From: Pohlia nutans
Taxonomy: Eukaryota > Streptophyta > Bryopsida > Bryales > Mniaceae
Length of the DNA stretch: 64,000 nucleotides
Direction of reading: 5' to 3'
NCBI GenBank assembly: GCA_022496805.1
Contig: CM040088.1
Location: 15,717,001 to 15,781,000, forward strand
Below, piece after piece: positions 22,944 through 33,434 of this stretch (its first letter is position 1; every line of letters begins with the position of its first letter). Under the pieces are notes generated by a model, which had not been told where the DNA came from, did not search any database, and was given only the letters and a program-made list of their open reading frames with translations. A program made the translations under genes and the position numbers.

Positions 22944-24659
22944 TATATCGTTGGAAGCGTATTTTCAAGACCTTTCCAACAATATATTATACGCACTATA
23001 TTTCTCAAAATTGCAGTCGCAAAACGAAAAAGAAAATTTTAACTAGTTTAGTGACTGCAGTTCAGGCTGGTCAGTAACAGCTGCCAACCGATACGACATC
23101 TAACTCTATCGGCTGCCAACCGATACAATAGTCACTAAACTATTAGTTTCTTGCTATAACTATTGGCTATTTAGGTTCAATTCATAAATTCATAGGTTCA
23201 AAAATATTTGCTACTTAGGTTCAAAATCATGATTCAAACCTATACAAATGTGTTTCAAAACCACACAATTTTGATCTCATATACTATACACTTGGGTTCC
23301 GAAACCCTGAACTTTGTTTCATAACTAAATAATAAGGGCATTGTATCAGCTAGCAAACGATACATTTCCCTTTTGTGTCGGCTGACAGCTGATACATACA
23401 TGTTATATCGGCAGGCAGCCGATACAATGCAAAGTCCAAGAGATATCTTACCTTTGGATCGTCAACCGACACCTTGTTGGTTGGTCTGAATCTGTTATCG
23501 GCTTCCCAACGCTTTGTAGCGGCTGGTCTAAATCTGTTGTCGGTTGCCCTGTGCTTTCTATCGGCTATCCTTTGCAATGTGTTGATTGATCAACTAAAGC
23601 GAATTCAAGAATTTAAGTGGGTGGAAGAAATCTGCTGACAGCCGACAGTGGGAGAGAGAGAGAGAGGAAATCAATGCCAAAAATGAGGGAGAGTGCTAAG
23701 AGAGTGAGGAGAGAAATGAGAGAGGAGAGAAATGAGAAAATGAGAGTATATTCCCCTCCAACTCAAACCTCCAGCTATCATGAGTGATGGGAGGTTTGGA
23801 GGTTGAAGTGATGATGGGAGATGTACCTCCCATTCGTCACATCACCCGCCGCCAAGTTCAAAACTCTCATCCATTCCGATTTTCCCATCCGCCCGCCGCC
23901 ATTGTTCTTCATCCATTCGCTCCCGATGTCGCCATCCATGCATAATTTTTTATCCATCTATGAAAATTCCATCTATCCAAAAATGCATGCATAGTACGTA
24001 ACTTTCCTAATCACACTCCAAGAAGTTTCAGCCAATTCTCGATTCAAAAATTTGGCGCCAAACACTTTACTCCAATGCGTGTTTGAAATGTTCTTGAATT
24101 GGGCGCCAATTTGAAATCTGTTTACTCATTTCGTTTTTGTTTACCTGTCCCATTTACTCTCTCACTTTTGGGACGTGCATGTGTCAAATTTAGGTTGTGA
24201 ATGTGTACTCAAATGTATATAGTGTGAGATTGAGGATTGTGTGTATGTGTGAGTATGAGGATTGTGTGTATGTGTAAGTGCGAAGATTTTGTATGTATGC
24301 TTGAGGACTATTTGATCTTCGGGTGAGGACTAACTTTGTAAAGGTGCCGGTGCAAGGTTGTCATTGTTGATTCTCAGGGTTGTAATATCAGTATCTGCAA
24401 GTGTTTCAAAGTTCTATTTTAGGGTTTTTGTGTGTCAACAATAAAGCTTCTTAATTGTTCAAAGCTTTTTCTATTCAAAATACCTATTTCAATACTTTTA
24501 AACTACTTTTCTAGTCTAATCTACTTTTTAGTTGCTCTAAAGTCTTTCTTGAGAACACTTTTAAATTGATTTCAGCTTCTATTTTTTAGTTTCTCTCAGT
24601 ACCATCTTCTGTATTTTTTGCCAGCCGATACATAATTCTTCATCAGCCAATACCTATTT

Positions 24660-25010
24660 CTATATGGGCCACCAACCGATACCTATTTTTGTATTGGCTG
24701 CCAGCCGATACATTTTTCTACTGCCAATTTTTTGTTTTGCAACTGCAATTTTGAGAATTTCAGAGCGTGTAATATACCATTGGAAAGATCTTGAAAATAT
24801 GCTTCCAATGGTATATTACACAACTTTTAATTGTCTATCGGCTGCCAGCCGATACATTTTTCTACTGCCAATTCTTTATTGTTTTGCAACTACAATTTTG
24901 AAAATTACAAGGCGTGTAATACACCATTGGAAAGGTCTTGAAAAGTCGCTTCCAACGGAATATTACACAACTTGTAATTGTCTATTGGTTGCCAGGCGAT
25001 AGGAGAAGAT
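24660..25010. repeat. Two-copy tandem unit: palindrome plus hairpin module
   Basis: A unit of about 145-155 bases occurs twice. Each starts with GGCTGCCAGCCGATACATTT, continues with CTACTGCCAATT and a TTGCAACT word, and ends with a hairpin carrying GGCGTGTAATA or AGCGTGTAATA, CCATTGGAAAG and its complement. A third, degenerate palindrome follows at about 24985. This is where the two repeat types of the region are physically joined. Confidence 0.75.
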
Positions 25011-25146
25011 GTCCAATTTGACGACCCTCGGTGATTCTATCGGGTACCAAATCCTCTGGAGTGGATACAAGGTCAGACCGGTTGATCTCACTCCAACTGC
25101 TAGTCATCCTATTGGCGATCAACCAATACTATCCACTTTGAAGTAG

Positions 25147-25977
25147 ATCAAACTTGAAGATGAGGAAGTGGGAAAGAATGGTGACTGACATAAAGACCTT
25201 GATGACGAAAGCAGTGGTAGCTATGGCGACGTCGAGGATGAAATAGCTGAGATTGAACAGGAGCACAATTTTATCTTTGAATCTAATGAAGATGATCAAG
25301 TTGATAAGGTATACGGTTTCGATGATGACATTGGTGGTTGTAGTGATGGTGGTCTTGAAGGAGAAAATCAAGGTTGGCCGATTATAAGGTACAAGAAGCA
25401 AACAATAGATTCCTCAGGACTTCCCCATGGGCTTCTATCAAAATGTGAACGGCAAATACTCAAGACAATCCTCGAATTCCCATTTGTGACCCTCAACCTA
25501 TTCCATTCAAAGCCTTATAGGGAGTGAATCCATGATATAGAAATTAATTCTCCGTTGCCCACCACTCCATGACTTCAAGAGGGATTTTGGGCAATCTTAG
25601 ATTGGACAAGAGATCATGCTTTCGGTTTTTTTGCTTTTAGAGTTGATTCTAACAATCCTGAGGACATCACTTTAGAGGAAAATGTAAAGCCTTTTTCATA
25701 TTGTGGTCCAATTAAAGAGAGACCAAAGTTGACCGTTAATCCCTTCTAAGACGTCTTGCTTGGAGACTTTGTTATCTATTACCCAAGTCATAATAATTAC
25801 TTTCTAGTGTGGTTTAGACAAGTGCTGGAATGTGTTGGCTTAACTCTCAGTCCAGATTATGGGATTTTAAGGTGGAATGGTGGACTCCCATGGAAGCCAA
25901 GAAAGAAGGCAAGGGGGTGGTTGCTAGAGAGTGTTGGACACAGAGATGGCAAAAGGAACTGTGTCTTCTCTAAGTAG
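25147..25977 (+). pseudogene. Decayed single-frame coding sequence of unknown family
   Basis: One frame stays coding-like for about 275 codons (acidic start with DESSGSYGDVEDE, then GLPHGLLSKCERQILKTILE, later GFWAILDWTRDHAFGFF and FVIYYPSHNNYFLVWFRQVL). It is interrupted by at least four in-frame stops (two TGA in the middle, TGA near the start, TAA before DVLLGDF) and ends at TAG. No frameshift is needed. I do not recognise the family. Its position inside the palindrome-rich region suggests it is a gene carried by that element. Confidence 0.5.
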
Positions 25978-26226
25978 TTCATGCAAGCAATGACATGTTC
26001 TCCCATCGAATGCCTTCACACATAAAGATAGAGCTTCATGCAATCATGCTACTCATGTGATTCATGAGGCGTCTCTTGCAGCTATCAACTTTGACAAACT
26101 TGGAGGTTGTTGGCGCCGTAATCGATTGCGATATTGACGAAGAGGGAGAAGATTAGCTTTGCGCTTTTGTAGTAGTTGTCGGGTGGCAGCCGATACACAG
26201 TACTCAGTTATTCATAGAAGTTCTAA

Positions 26227-27090
26227 CACTAGTAGAAAACATGGTCGAAAAGTACTGTAGTCGTTTTCCTATTGTAGTACTTTTGACCACCTTTTTCGCA
26301 ATTCGATTTTTCCCTATTGGCTCTCGATTTTGAGTGACAGTCGCTCGATTTTCCAACTGCGTTGCTCTAAAGTGATGTGTGAGTTTAGGGTGTGCCATGA
26401 TTGTAAAACAAAACTGCAGCAACAATCGGCTGTGGTTCTTTTCAGCACGCGACCTCATCTGTTGTCGCATCTCGACTGCAGATTTTGTTTTTGAATTGCG
26501 ACTGCAATTTTAGGAATATTGGCGCGTGCGACATACCGTTGGAAAGGTCTTGAAAAGACCTTTCCAATGCTTTGTCACACGCACTAAAATGATGAAAACT
26601 GCAGTCGCAATTCCACAAAGAAAATCTGCAGTTGAGACGCAACTACAGTTTCTGTTTGTAGAATTGCGACTGCAATTTTAGGAATTTTAGGGCGTGTGAC
26701 ATACCATTGGAAAGGTCTTGAAAAGACCTTTCCAACTATGTGTCACACGCACTAAAATAATGAAAGTTGCAGTCGCAATTCTACAAACAAAAACTGGGTC
26801 GAGACGCAACTACAGGTTGTGTTTGTGGAATTGCAACTGCAGATTTTGGGAATTTTGAGGCGTGTGACAGTCAGATGGAAAGGTTTTTTCAAGAACTTTT
26901 CAACGGTATGTTGCACGCCTCAAAATGATGAAAATTGCAGTCGCAATTCTACAAACAAAAAACTGGGTCGTCGCGACTGCAGTTTCTGTTTGTGCAATTG
27001 CGACTCCAATTTTAGGAACTTTGAGGCGTGTGACATACCATTGGAAAGACCTTTCCAACGATATGTCACACGCACTAAAATGATGAAAAT
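26227..27090. repeat. Array of four hairpin modules with a CACTA-like left end
   Basis: CACTAGTAGAAAACATGG starts at 26227. From about 26480 four units of roughly 160 bases follow (about 26480-26620, 26655-26795, 26820-26965, 26985-27090). Each has TTGCGACTGCAATTTT on one side and AAAATTGCAGTCGCAATT on the other. Between them lies a stem built from GCGTGTGACATACC, TTGGAAAGGTCTTG, AAGACCTTTCCAA and GTCACACGC. The array is cut off on the right by the minisatellite. Each unit could fold into a long hairpin as DNA or RNA. Confidence 0.85.
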
Positions 27091-27109
27091 TGATCTGTCA
27101 ATTGAATAT

Positions 27110-28100
27110 CAATTGAATGTCACTTGAATTTGAGTGAAAATTTGAGTGTCAATTCAATTTGAGTGTTAATTGAGTGTCAATTGGACTGTCAATTGCAGTG
27201 TCAATTGAATGTCAATTGAATTTGAGTGAAAATTTGTGTGTCAATTCAATTTGAGTGTCAATTCAATTTCAGTGTCAATTGGAGTGTCAATTGGAGTGTC
27301 AATTGGATTGTCAATTGGACTGTCAATTGGACTGTCAATTGGACTGTCAATTGAATTAGAGTGAAAATTTGTGTGTCAATTCAATTTGAGTGTCAATTGG
27401 ACTGTCAATTGCAGTGTCAATTGCAATGTCAATTGAATTTGAGTGGAAATTTGCGTGTCAATTCGATTTGAGTGTCAATTGGAGTGTCAAATGGACTGTC
27501 AATTGGACTGTCAATTAGAGTGTCAATTGGAGTGTCAATTCAATTTGAGTTTCAATTGGAGTGTCAATTGGAGTGTCAATTGGAATCTCAAATGGAGTGT
27601 CAATTGGACTGTCAATTAGAGTGTCAATTGGAGTGTCAATTGGAGTGTCAATTGGAGTGTCAATTTGAGTGTCAATTGAATTTGAGTGAACATTTGAGTG
27701 TCAATTCAATTTGAGTGTCAATTGGAGTGTCAATTGGACTGTCATTTGGAGTGTCAACTGGATTGTCAATTGGACTGTCAATTGAATTTGGGTGTCAAAT
27801 TTGAGTGTCAATTGAATTTGAGTGACAATCAAATTCAAGTGAGTCAAAATTGAGCGTCACTTGAATTTGAGTGACAATCAAATTCGAGTGTCACTCAAGT
27901 TTGAATCTCACTTGAATTCGAGTGACAATCAAATCCAAATGACACTCAAATTCCAGTGCGAGGCTCAACTTTGAGTGTCACTTGAATTTGATTGTTACTC
28001 AAATTCAAGTGAGGGTGAAATTCGACTGACGCTCAAATTCAAGTGTCACTCAAAGTTGCAAGACATTCAAACTTGATTATCTCTCAAATTCAACTAACAA
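27110..28100. repeat. 12-base minisatellite with higher-order pattern
   Basis: From about 27110 to 27830 the sequence is built on GTGTCAATTGGA, with AATTGA, AATTGC and AATTCA variants. Every several units a longer block with GAATTTGAGTGAAAATTTG recurs, giving a higher-order pattern. From about 27830 to 28100 it grades into inverted words (CACTTGAATTTGAGTGACAA and complements). Because the unit is a multiple of three, long QLEC-type open frames appear; these are not genes. Confidence 0.9.
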
Positions 28101-28408
28101 TTCCATTGACACTCATTTTGTACTACCATGCGGTTTACATTCAAGCTTAGGGTACGTGTGATTTAAATTGAAGATGCCAACATGTTACAATTGAAGTATT
28201 CAATCAACTTCCAGAAAGTCATACTTCTTAGCAATACAATGGGTACAAGATTTGTATGGTCTAGCAACATTACACTTTGGCGACACTTTCTATGCTCAAG
28301 TCCAACACTTACATGTCTCCAATTGTCTAGGTTCTATTTTCAGGTACTCACACTTCTATGCAAGCAGTAGGGCAGCGCTGAATTTCACATTCACAAAAAG
28401 TGCTGTAC

Positions 28409-31400
28409 TTCAAGATGAACGCAGGAAATTTCTTCCCGCTCAGCAAAAAGTAAACCGGGAGAACCATTAGGCCTAAGTGGGGTAGAGGCTTGCTCTACCA
28501 GAGCATCCACACGCTGAATATAATCCGGTCCAATATGTGTCGCCTCAAAATATATAGCTGCCTGGTGACATTCCACATTGGTCAATTCAGTAACACCTTC
28601 AAAGATATGTTATTCAAGACACGTTTAGAGATAGATACAACTTACTACCCAGGTCATCATTCTAAGTCTACAGGTTCCTAAGGTTTCCACTCCAAAGCGC
28701 AACCCATCAGGTTGGGATAACCAAACATATTTCAAATCAAACTGTTCGTCCCTTAGCTCTGCATCAAAGAATTGCTCTGAAATTTATTCATAAAATCAAG
28801 CAACTCTTTATTTAACCAACTATAGTTATTACGGACGGTTGAGACCGCTACCGAAGTAGTGACATGTGAATGTTGAAGGAGGCTTCCATCAAAAAGGTAT
28901 CTCACTACAAGACAGAAATCAACCCACAAGCCCAAAATCATGCAACCAAGGGGCTTTATTAAAACGCCAGCCTTCATAGAAAGACAAATCACAATGATAA
29001 AATGACGTTGATAAATTGAGATGAATAAAAGAAATATTTCAAAGTAAAACTGTTCAATCCCCAAGATAACAACCCCATACCTCCCACATAACTTTTGAGG
29101 TTGGCAAATGATCCAAAGCTGTCGTAAAAACTTCCCGTGCCTTTTCCTCGCTTTTCAAAACCTGCAAGGAAGGGCTCTTAACTGAATAATTGTGAAAGAA
29201 ACCCTGACCAATCTCCCCAATAGACCAACATTCTCGCAATTAAAGCAAAATTCTGCAATTTGCAACTGACCTGATCAAGAAAGCGGGAATAGTGAATATA
29301 AACTACTGCTAGAGCTCGTGAATCCTCCTTCAGCTTTTCAGACTGAAGCGCAGCATCAAAGACAAAACACGCAGCTTCTGCATTTCCCTGTGCAAATTCA
29401 CATCAATTAGCCACTGCAAGACACAAATATCAGCTAATTCAAGAAATCAATCATAGGCTGAAGGCCAATGAGGCACAACGAATACTACTTGTGATCGCTG
29501 CACGGCCTCTCAATCAATATTATTTTATATTGTTTCTCCCGTACAGAGAATGACAATTGTTTAATACCCGAGGGTGCTCAAAATTGGCTCGTTTGACAAA
29601 GACTTCGAAGAGCCCTGGGACCAACTCGTTTCTCAAGGTTTCGTAAGCAACCCGAGCACCATCCACATCACCATGCTGCTCTCTGAACCTTGCTGCAAAA
29701 AGATGAATGTCGGGCCGCCGCCGTTTACAAACAAAAGCCCATTGAGGCTAATATGAGAGAAGTCGGCTAATATGAGAAGTTAACTCAAAAGGTATATAAA
29801 TCAACAACAAGGACGTTTAACATTTCTTTCCACGTACCAAAAAAAATCATCAAACGCAGGTGCAGAAAGAAGGCAAACACAAAGTCCCAAACCTTTACAA
29901 AAATGCCTGTCGCTCGCTGTAGGCCATTCAAAGCCAACTCCACTTTTCCTTCAGTATCCATGCGCTGAACAAAACGGATCCAATAATCGGGATAATTTGC
30001 ACATGCAATGAGGCACCGTTCTTACAGTTTTACAGTCTGCAAAATACACTTACATCGTTTCAGCAAATAGAAGCATTGCTATCAACCTCCAAGTAAACAC
30101 CCAAAAAAAAAACAGAACATCAAAACATACGATTTCAAAACCAAGCTATCTTGTCGCTCATTACATCCAAAACCCTTCACCTTTTTGAAGCCTCCTTCCT
30201 TTTCAATAAAATCCAGATACCGATGCCAATTTGCAAGTTGTGCCTTATCTAATGGTTTGACATGCAAATAGGGCCTGCGTATAGCTATCTCAAAATCTCT
30301 GATCTTTGAGTCCCACTCCTTCGCAGCCTTGTAATAGTTTTCTCTAATTGCCAGATACTCTTCTAATTCCTTGCTATCACCAGACTCCACTTCTTTGTTA
30401 GAAGTAGCTATCCCATCAACGGCTTCAGATGGTGCAGAAACGTCAGCATCAGAGAGAGGAACATCTTCTTTGGACTCAGCTGGTTTTGCTTCAGCTGCAG
30501 CTGCAGTCTCCTCAGCTGTCCTCAAATCTGACAAAGGTCGGCTGTGGGCAATCTGCTTGAAACTGTTACCACATTTTGACAACAAGATCTAGCAATGAGA
30601 TAACTCAACACAAAAAATTAGCTAACCAGCACTTAGAATATATCAAAGTTATCATTGTTATATTTCGAACGTGTTGTAATTAAATAAGGAATACACAAAC
30701 TTTTTTCTAGATACACAATGGAGGTTAGACAGAATCCGCAAGCCTTGCTAGCAACAGTAGACATCAAAAGCGTCCGAAATTTTAATCGTGAAAATTGTAC
30801 AATCGTAAGCCTCAGCGAGCAATATTTTCGGCTCCCAAGATTGTCAAATAAATGATAGAAAAACTTCTATTCATTGTAAACCATCATGGCAACCGTATGA
30901 CTCACGACGAGAAATAAACGAATCAGACTTTTGCCTCGAACAATTTAAATAACTGATGTGATGTCTTACATATTGCTGAAATGCCGTGTTACTTCTGAAC
31001 ATGAATGTGTCAGGGTCCTACTGATTAAACAGTTGAGGTCTATCGGGACCGTCATACCTGGTATGATATCGATCAAGATGCTGGAGGGGAATCTGAAGAA
31101 TGCGAGTGTAGATCTGTGCAAGGCGACTCCACTCCAGTTGTGAGTACTCAAATTCGATAAACTTGTCCCACAAGAGGTGCGAAAGATAATCAGTTCCCAC
31201 AAAAGACACTCCTTGCTCTAGTATCCTGCCAGCCACAGCAACAACAAAGCATGAAAAGACCTGAATATAGAAACCCCGACCACTAAATTTACTTTGCCTT
31301 ATCTTTGACTCCATAAGAGCAGGATAAGGGCAGAGTTGTAAGGAATAACTTTCATTGTAACTTGCTTTTCAGACTTCCAAATAGAAGCTCAGATGCTCTG

Positions 31401-33434
31401 CATTTACCTTCCTGCCAAACCACACTATGTCCGACCATGTAGCGGCGATCAGGGTGCCTCTCTTTGCCCTCAAACTGGACCCGTAATCTTCTACAGCAGC
31501 ATTTAGACGTAAAATTTAGTATAGCACGCACACATCGCACGGTACCTCAACTAGTGTTAAGTTGAGATGCATAAATATGAATTGACATGAAGCTCACAAG
31601 CACTTGCCTTATGTCTATGTGATGATACCAAAAAGAAGAATGGAGTGACAAAAACCAAACCACACTGCTTCTTAGAACCTAATATATTTGATTTTATAAC
31701 AAAATCGTACAATTTCAGTTACGAGATCCTACGAAGTGGAAACTGAGGGCTCCGCCAACATCAGACCATCTCTTTGCCGAGACAACAAATTTAAGTGCAG
31801 GATGAAAAGCTGCAGCAAGACCAGACACAGGTCAGAAAGACACACACATCAATTATTCATGTACTAATAGATGAAATCGACAAGAAATCCAAATCAGGGA
31901 TGGCCTTCGTCTCTCCTCCAGACAAAAATTAATACACCTAGACTCGAGTAAAAATAAGAAATTCCAACACACCTTCTCGTCATCTTGGGATTGTCAAGTT
32001 TCTCCATCGCATACGCGCTGTAGTGCATCCAGATGTCCACGGAGTACGTCACAGCTTTTGTAGCACGCTCGTAGACGTCCACTATCTTCTCAGGAGATCC
32101 CAGCTTTGCCTCATGGTCAGAGTACTTCTTCCAGTAACCATAACAGAGCGGAAATTCTCCAAGAAACGCATCGTAGGCTTTTTCAATCTTAGCAATATTT
32201 TCCTTCAAAGAACAGAACAACAATGTACAAGCAGAAACTTAGATAGCTGCAAAAGGGAAATTTTTATTGTTAAATGCAAGATCGAACAAACGAGGACCAA
32301 GCTGTTGTAAGCTGCCGGGTTACCACTATGTTTTAAACTAGATGTATCAAATGACAAAGAAACCAAGACATAGTCATTACTCCTGAGAAAAATATAATGT
32401 TTCTGTACTGTTGAGTCGAGTCCATGCGTTTTCTCCACTTCCAAAACCGAAAGGTCACTGATGGAGAAGGTAAATACCTCATTGAGAGGTGATTTTTCTT
32501 CAGAATAATTCTATGAAGAGAGGCAAGAACTGCGGGTTAAACGTAGCGACATACAGCTGAATATGAATATGCAATTTCCATCAAGAACAGGTGCAGTGAG
32601 GACAAAAAAATCATCAAGGGACTCACCGACTTCTCTGTTTCCTAGATAAGCTCAGTCCATGAATTGAAGTCTGCTGCATTATCCTTCACCAATGCCCATA
32701 GACGTTCCTCTTCGCTAGTTGGAGCTGTACTTAAGAGAGCGACAAAAAGCAGAGATTCAGTGTCAATCTGTAGTCGGTCTCCTTTCACGAATCACAATGA
32801 CGTGATAATGGTAGATTTTTCCCACAACACATTTACTGTTAATATTTGTATAGTATGTACTGTTATATGTACGTAGAGGCTGATGAGGAAACAAAAATAC
32901 AACGTTCTTCTCATAAAGATTCTGCAAGCTAAATAATGATATGGCAGTTACAGAGTTAGTATCCTCGGTAACCAAATCCTAATTTCTTGTTACCTTCCAT
33001 AGTCATGATTGCAAATGTCGTTCAAGCAAATTCCGATACTTCAACATAATGTTGATTAGCATGGATATTTTAGTGCTTGCAATGACCTTAACCACTTCAC
33101 TCATAAAGGCGTGTAATTTGATGCTAGTCCTAAATTTGCAGACGCAATAAATTCGTTCAATACAATCTCCCTCGCATCCTTGACTAAGCGAAGATCCTAC
33201 GTAATTATCTACAAGAAAGTATACATCCATACCAATCACCTCTTCAACAATCAAGTCTTCAACAATCACTTCTTCAACAGATGGCTGCACTTGACCATCC
33301 GAATGAGGTGCAGCATTACCATTGCCATACCCGACGCCCTCATGCAACACAGCAGCCACCTCTTTCACTATCTCCGAGACGGGAGCAGCTTCCGTCATCG
33401 CCACATCCCCTTGTGCTGGTGAAGCCACTGGCAT
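28409..33434 (-). pseudogene. PRP39: PRP39 pre-mRNA-processing factor homologue with two in-frame stops
   Basis: Ten exons: 33233-33434, 32627-32724, 31973-32202, 31058-31225, 30181-30562, 29893-30036, 29568-29747, 29271-29387, 29081-29161, 28409-28561. All have GT-AG ends and keep phase, giving about 585 codons. HAT-type repeats are clear: [84 protein letters not shown]39 belongs to the U1 snRNP and helps select 5' splice sites in the nucleus. Two stops interrupt it: TAG at 32642-32644 (the family has Glu, in WTELI-stop-ETEK) and TAA at 30022-30024 (the family has Tyr, in VKL-stop-ERC). The C-terminal exons of plant PRP39 (about 200 residues) were not found; the satellite begins about 300 bases downstream. 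Exon 7 carries about ten extra residues through a TTAG acceptor. It is either a young pseudogene, or the stops are spliced out or are assembly errors. Confidence 0.75.

Larger units (their letters stand above)
21797..26195. repeat. Cluster of dispersed 19-base palindromes (TATCGGCTGCCAGCCGATA type)
   Basis: At least twenty imperfect copies of one palindrome occur across about 4.4 kb. Clear ones are at 21797-21815, 23107-23125, 23406-23424, 24692-24710 and 24836-24854. More degenerate ones lie near 21951, 22385, 22910, 23077, 23377, 23496, 23633, 24611, 24665, 24985 and 26177. They are irregularly spaced and not embedded in a simple tandem array, except at 24.6-25.0 kb, where they alternate with a hairpin module. 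No matching words were noticed elsewhere in the window. Whether they are protein-binding sites, element ends or a spreading micro-repeat cannot be told from sequence. Confidence 0.8.

Noticed and set aside
21000..26200. CRISPR-like reading of the regularly recurring palindrome
   Set aside because: Spacing is irregular, copies are degenerate, the host is a plant and no cas genes exist.
27472..27714. Open frame of QLEC-type repeats
   Set aside because: It is a translation of the 12-base minisatellite; the frame is open only because the unit is a multiple of three.
31352..31540. Coding-looking minus-strand frame (QFEGKERHPDRRYMVGHS) between PRP39 exons
   Set aside because: Exons 3 and 4 join in phase with the expected family sequence without it, and the peptide has no PRP39 counterpart. 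Treated as intronic, perhaps an old insertion.
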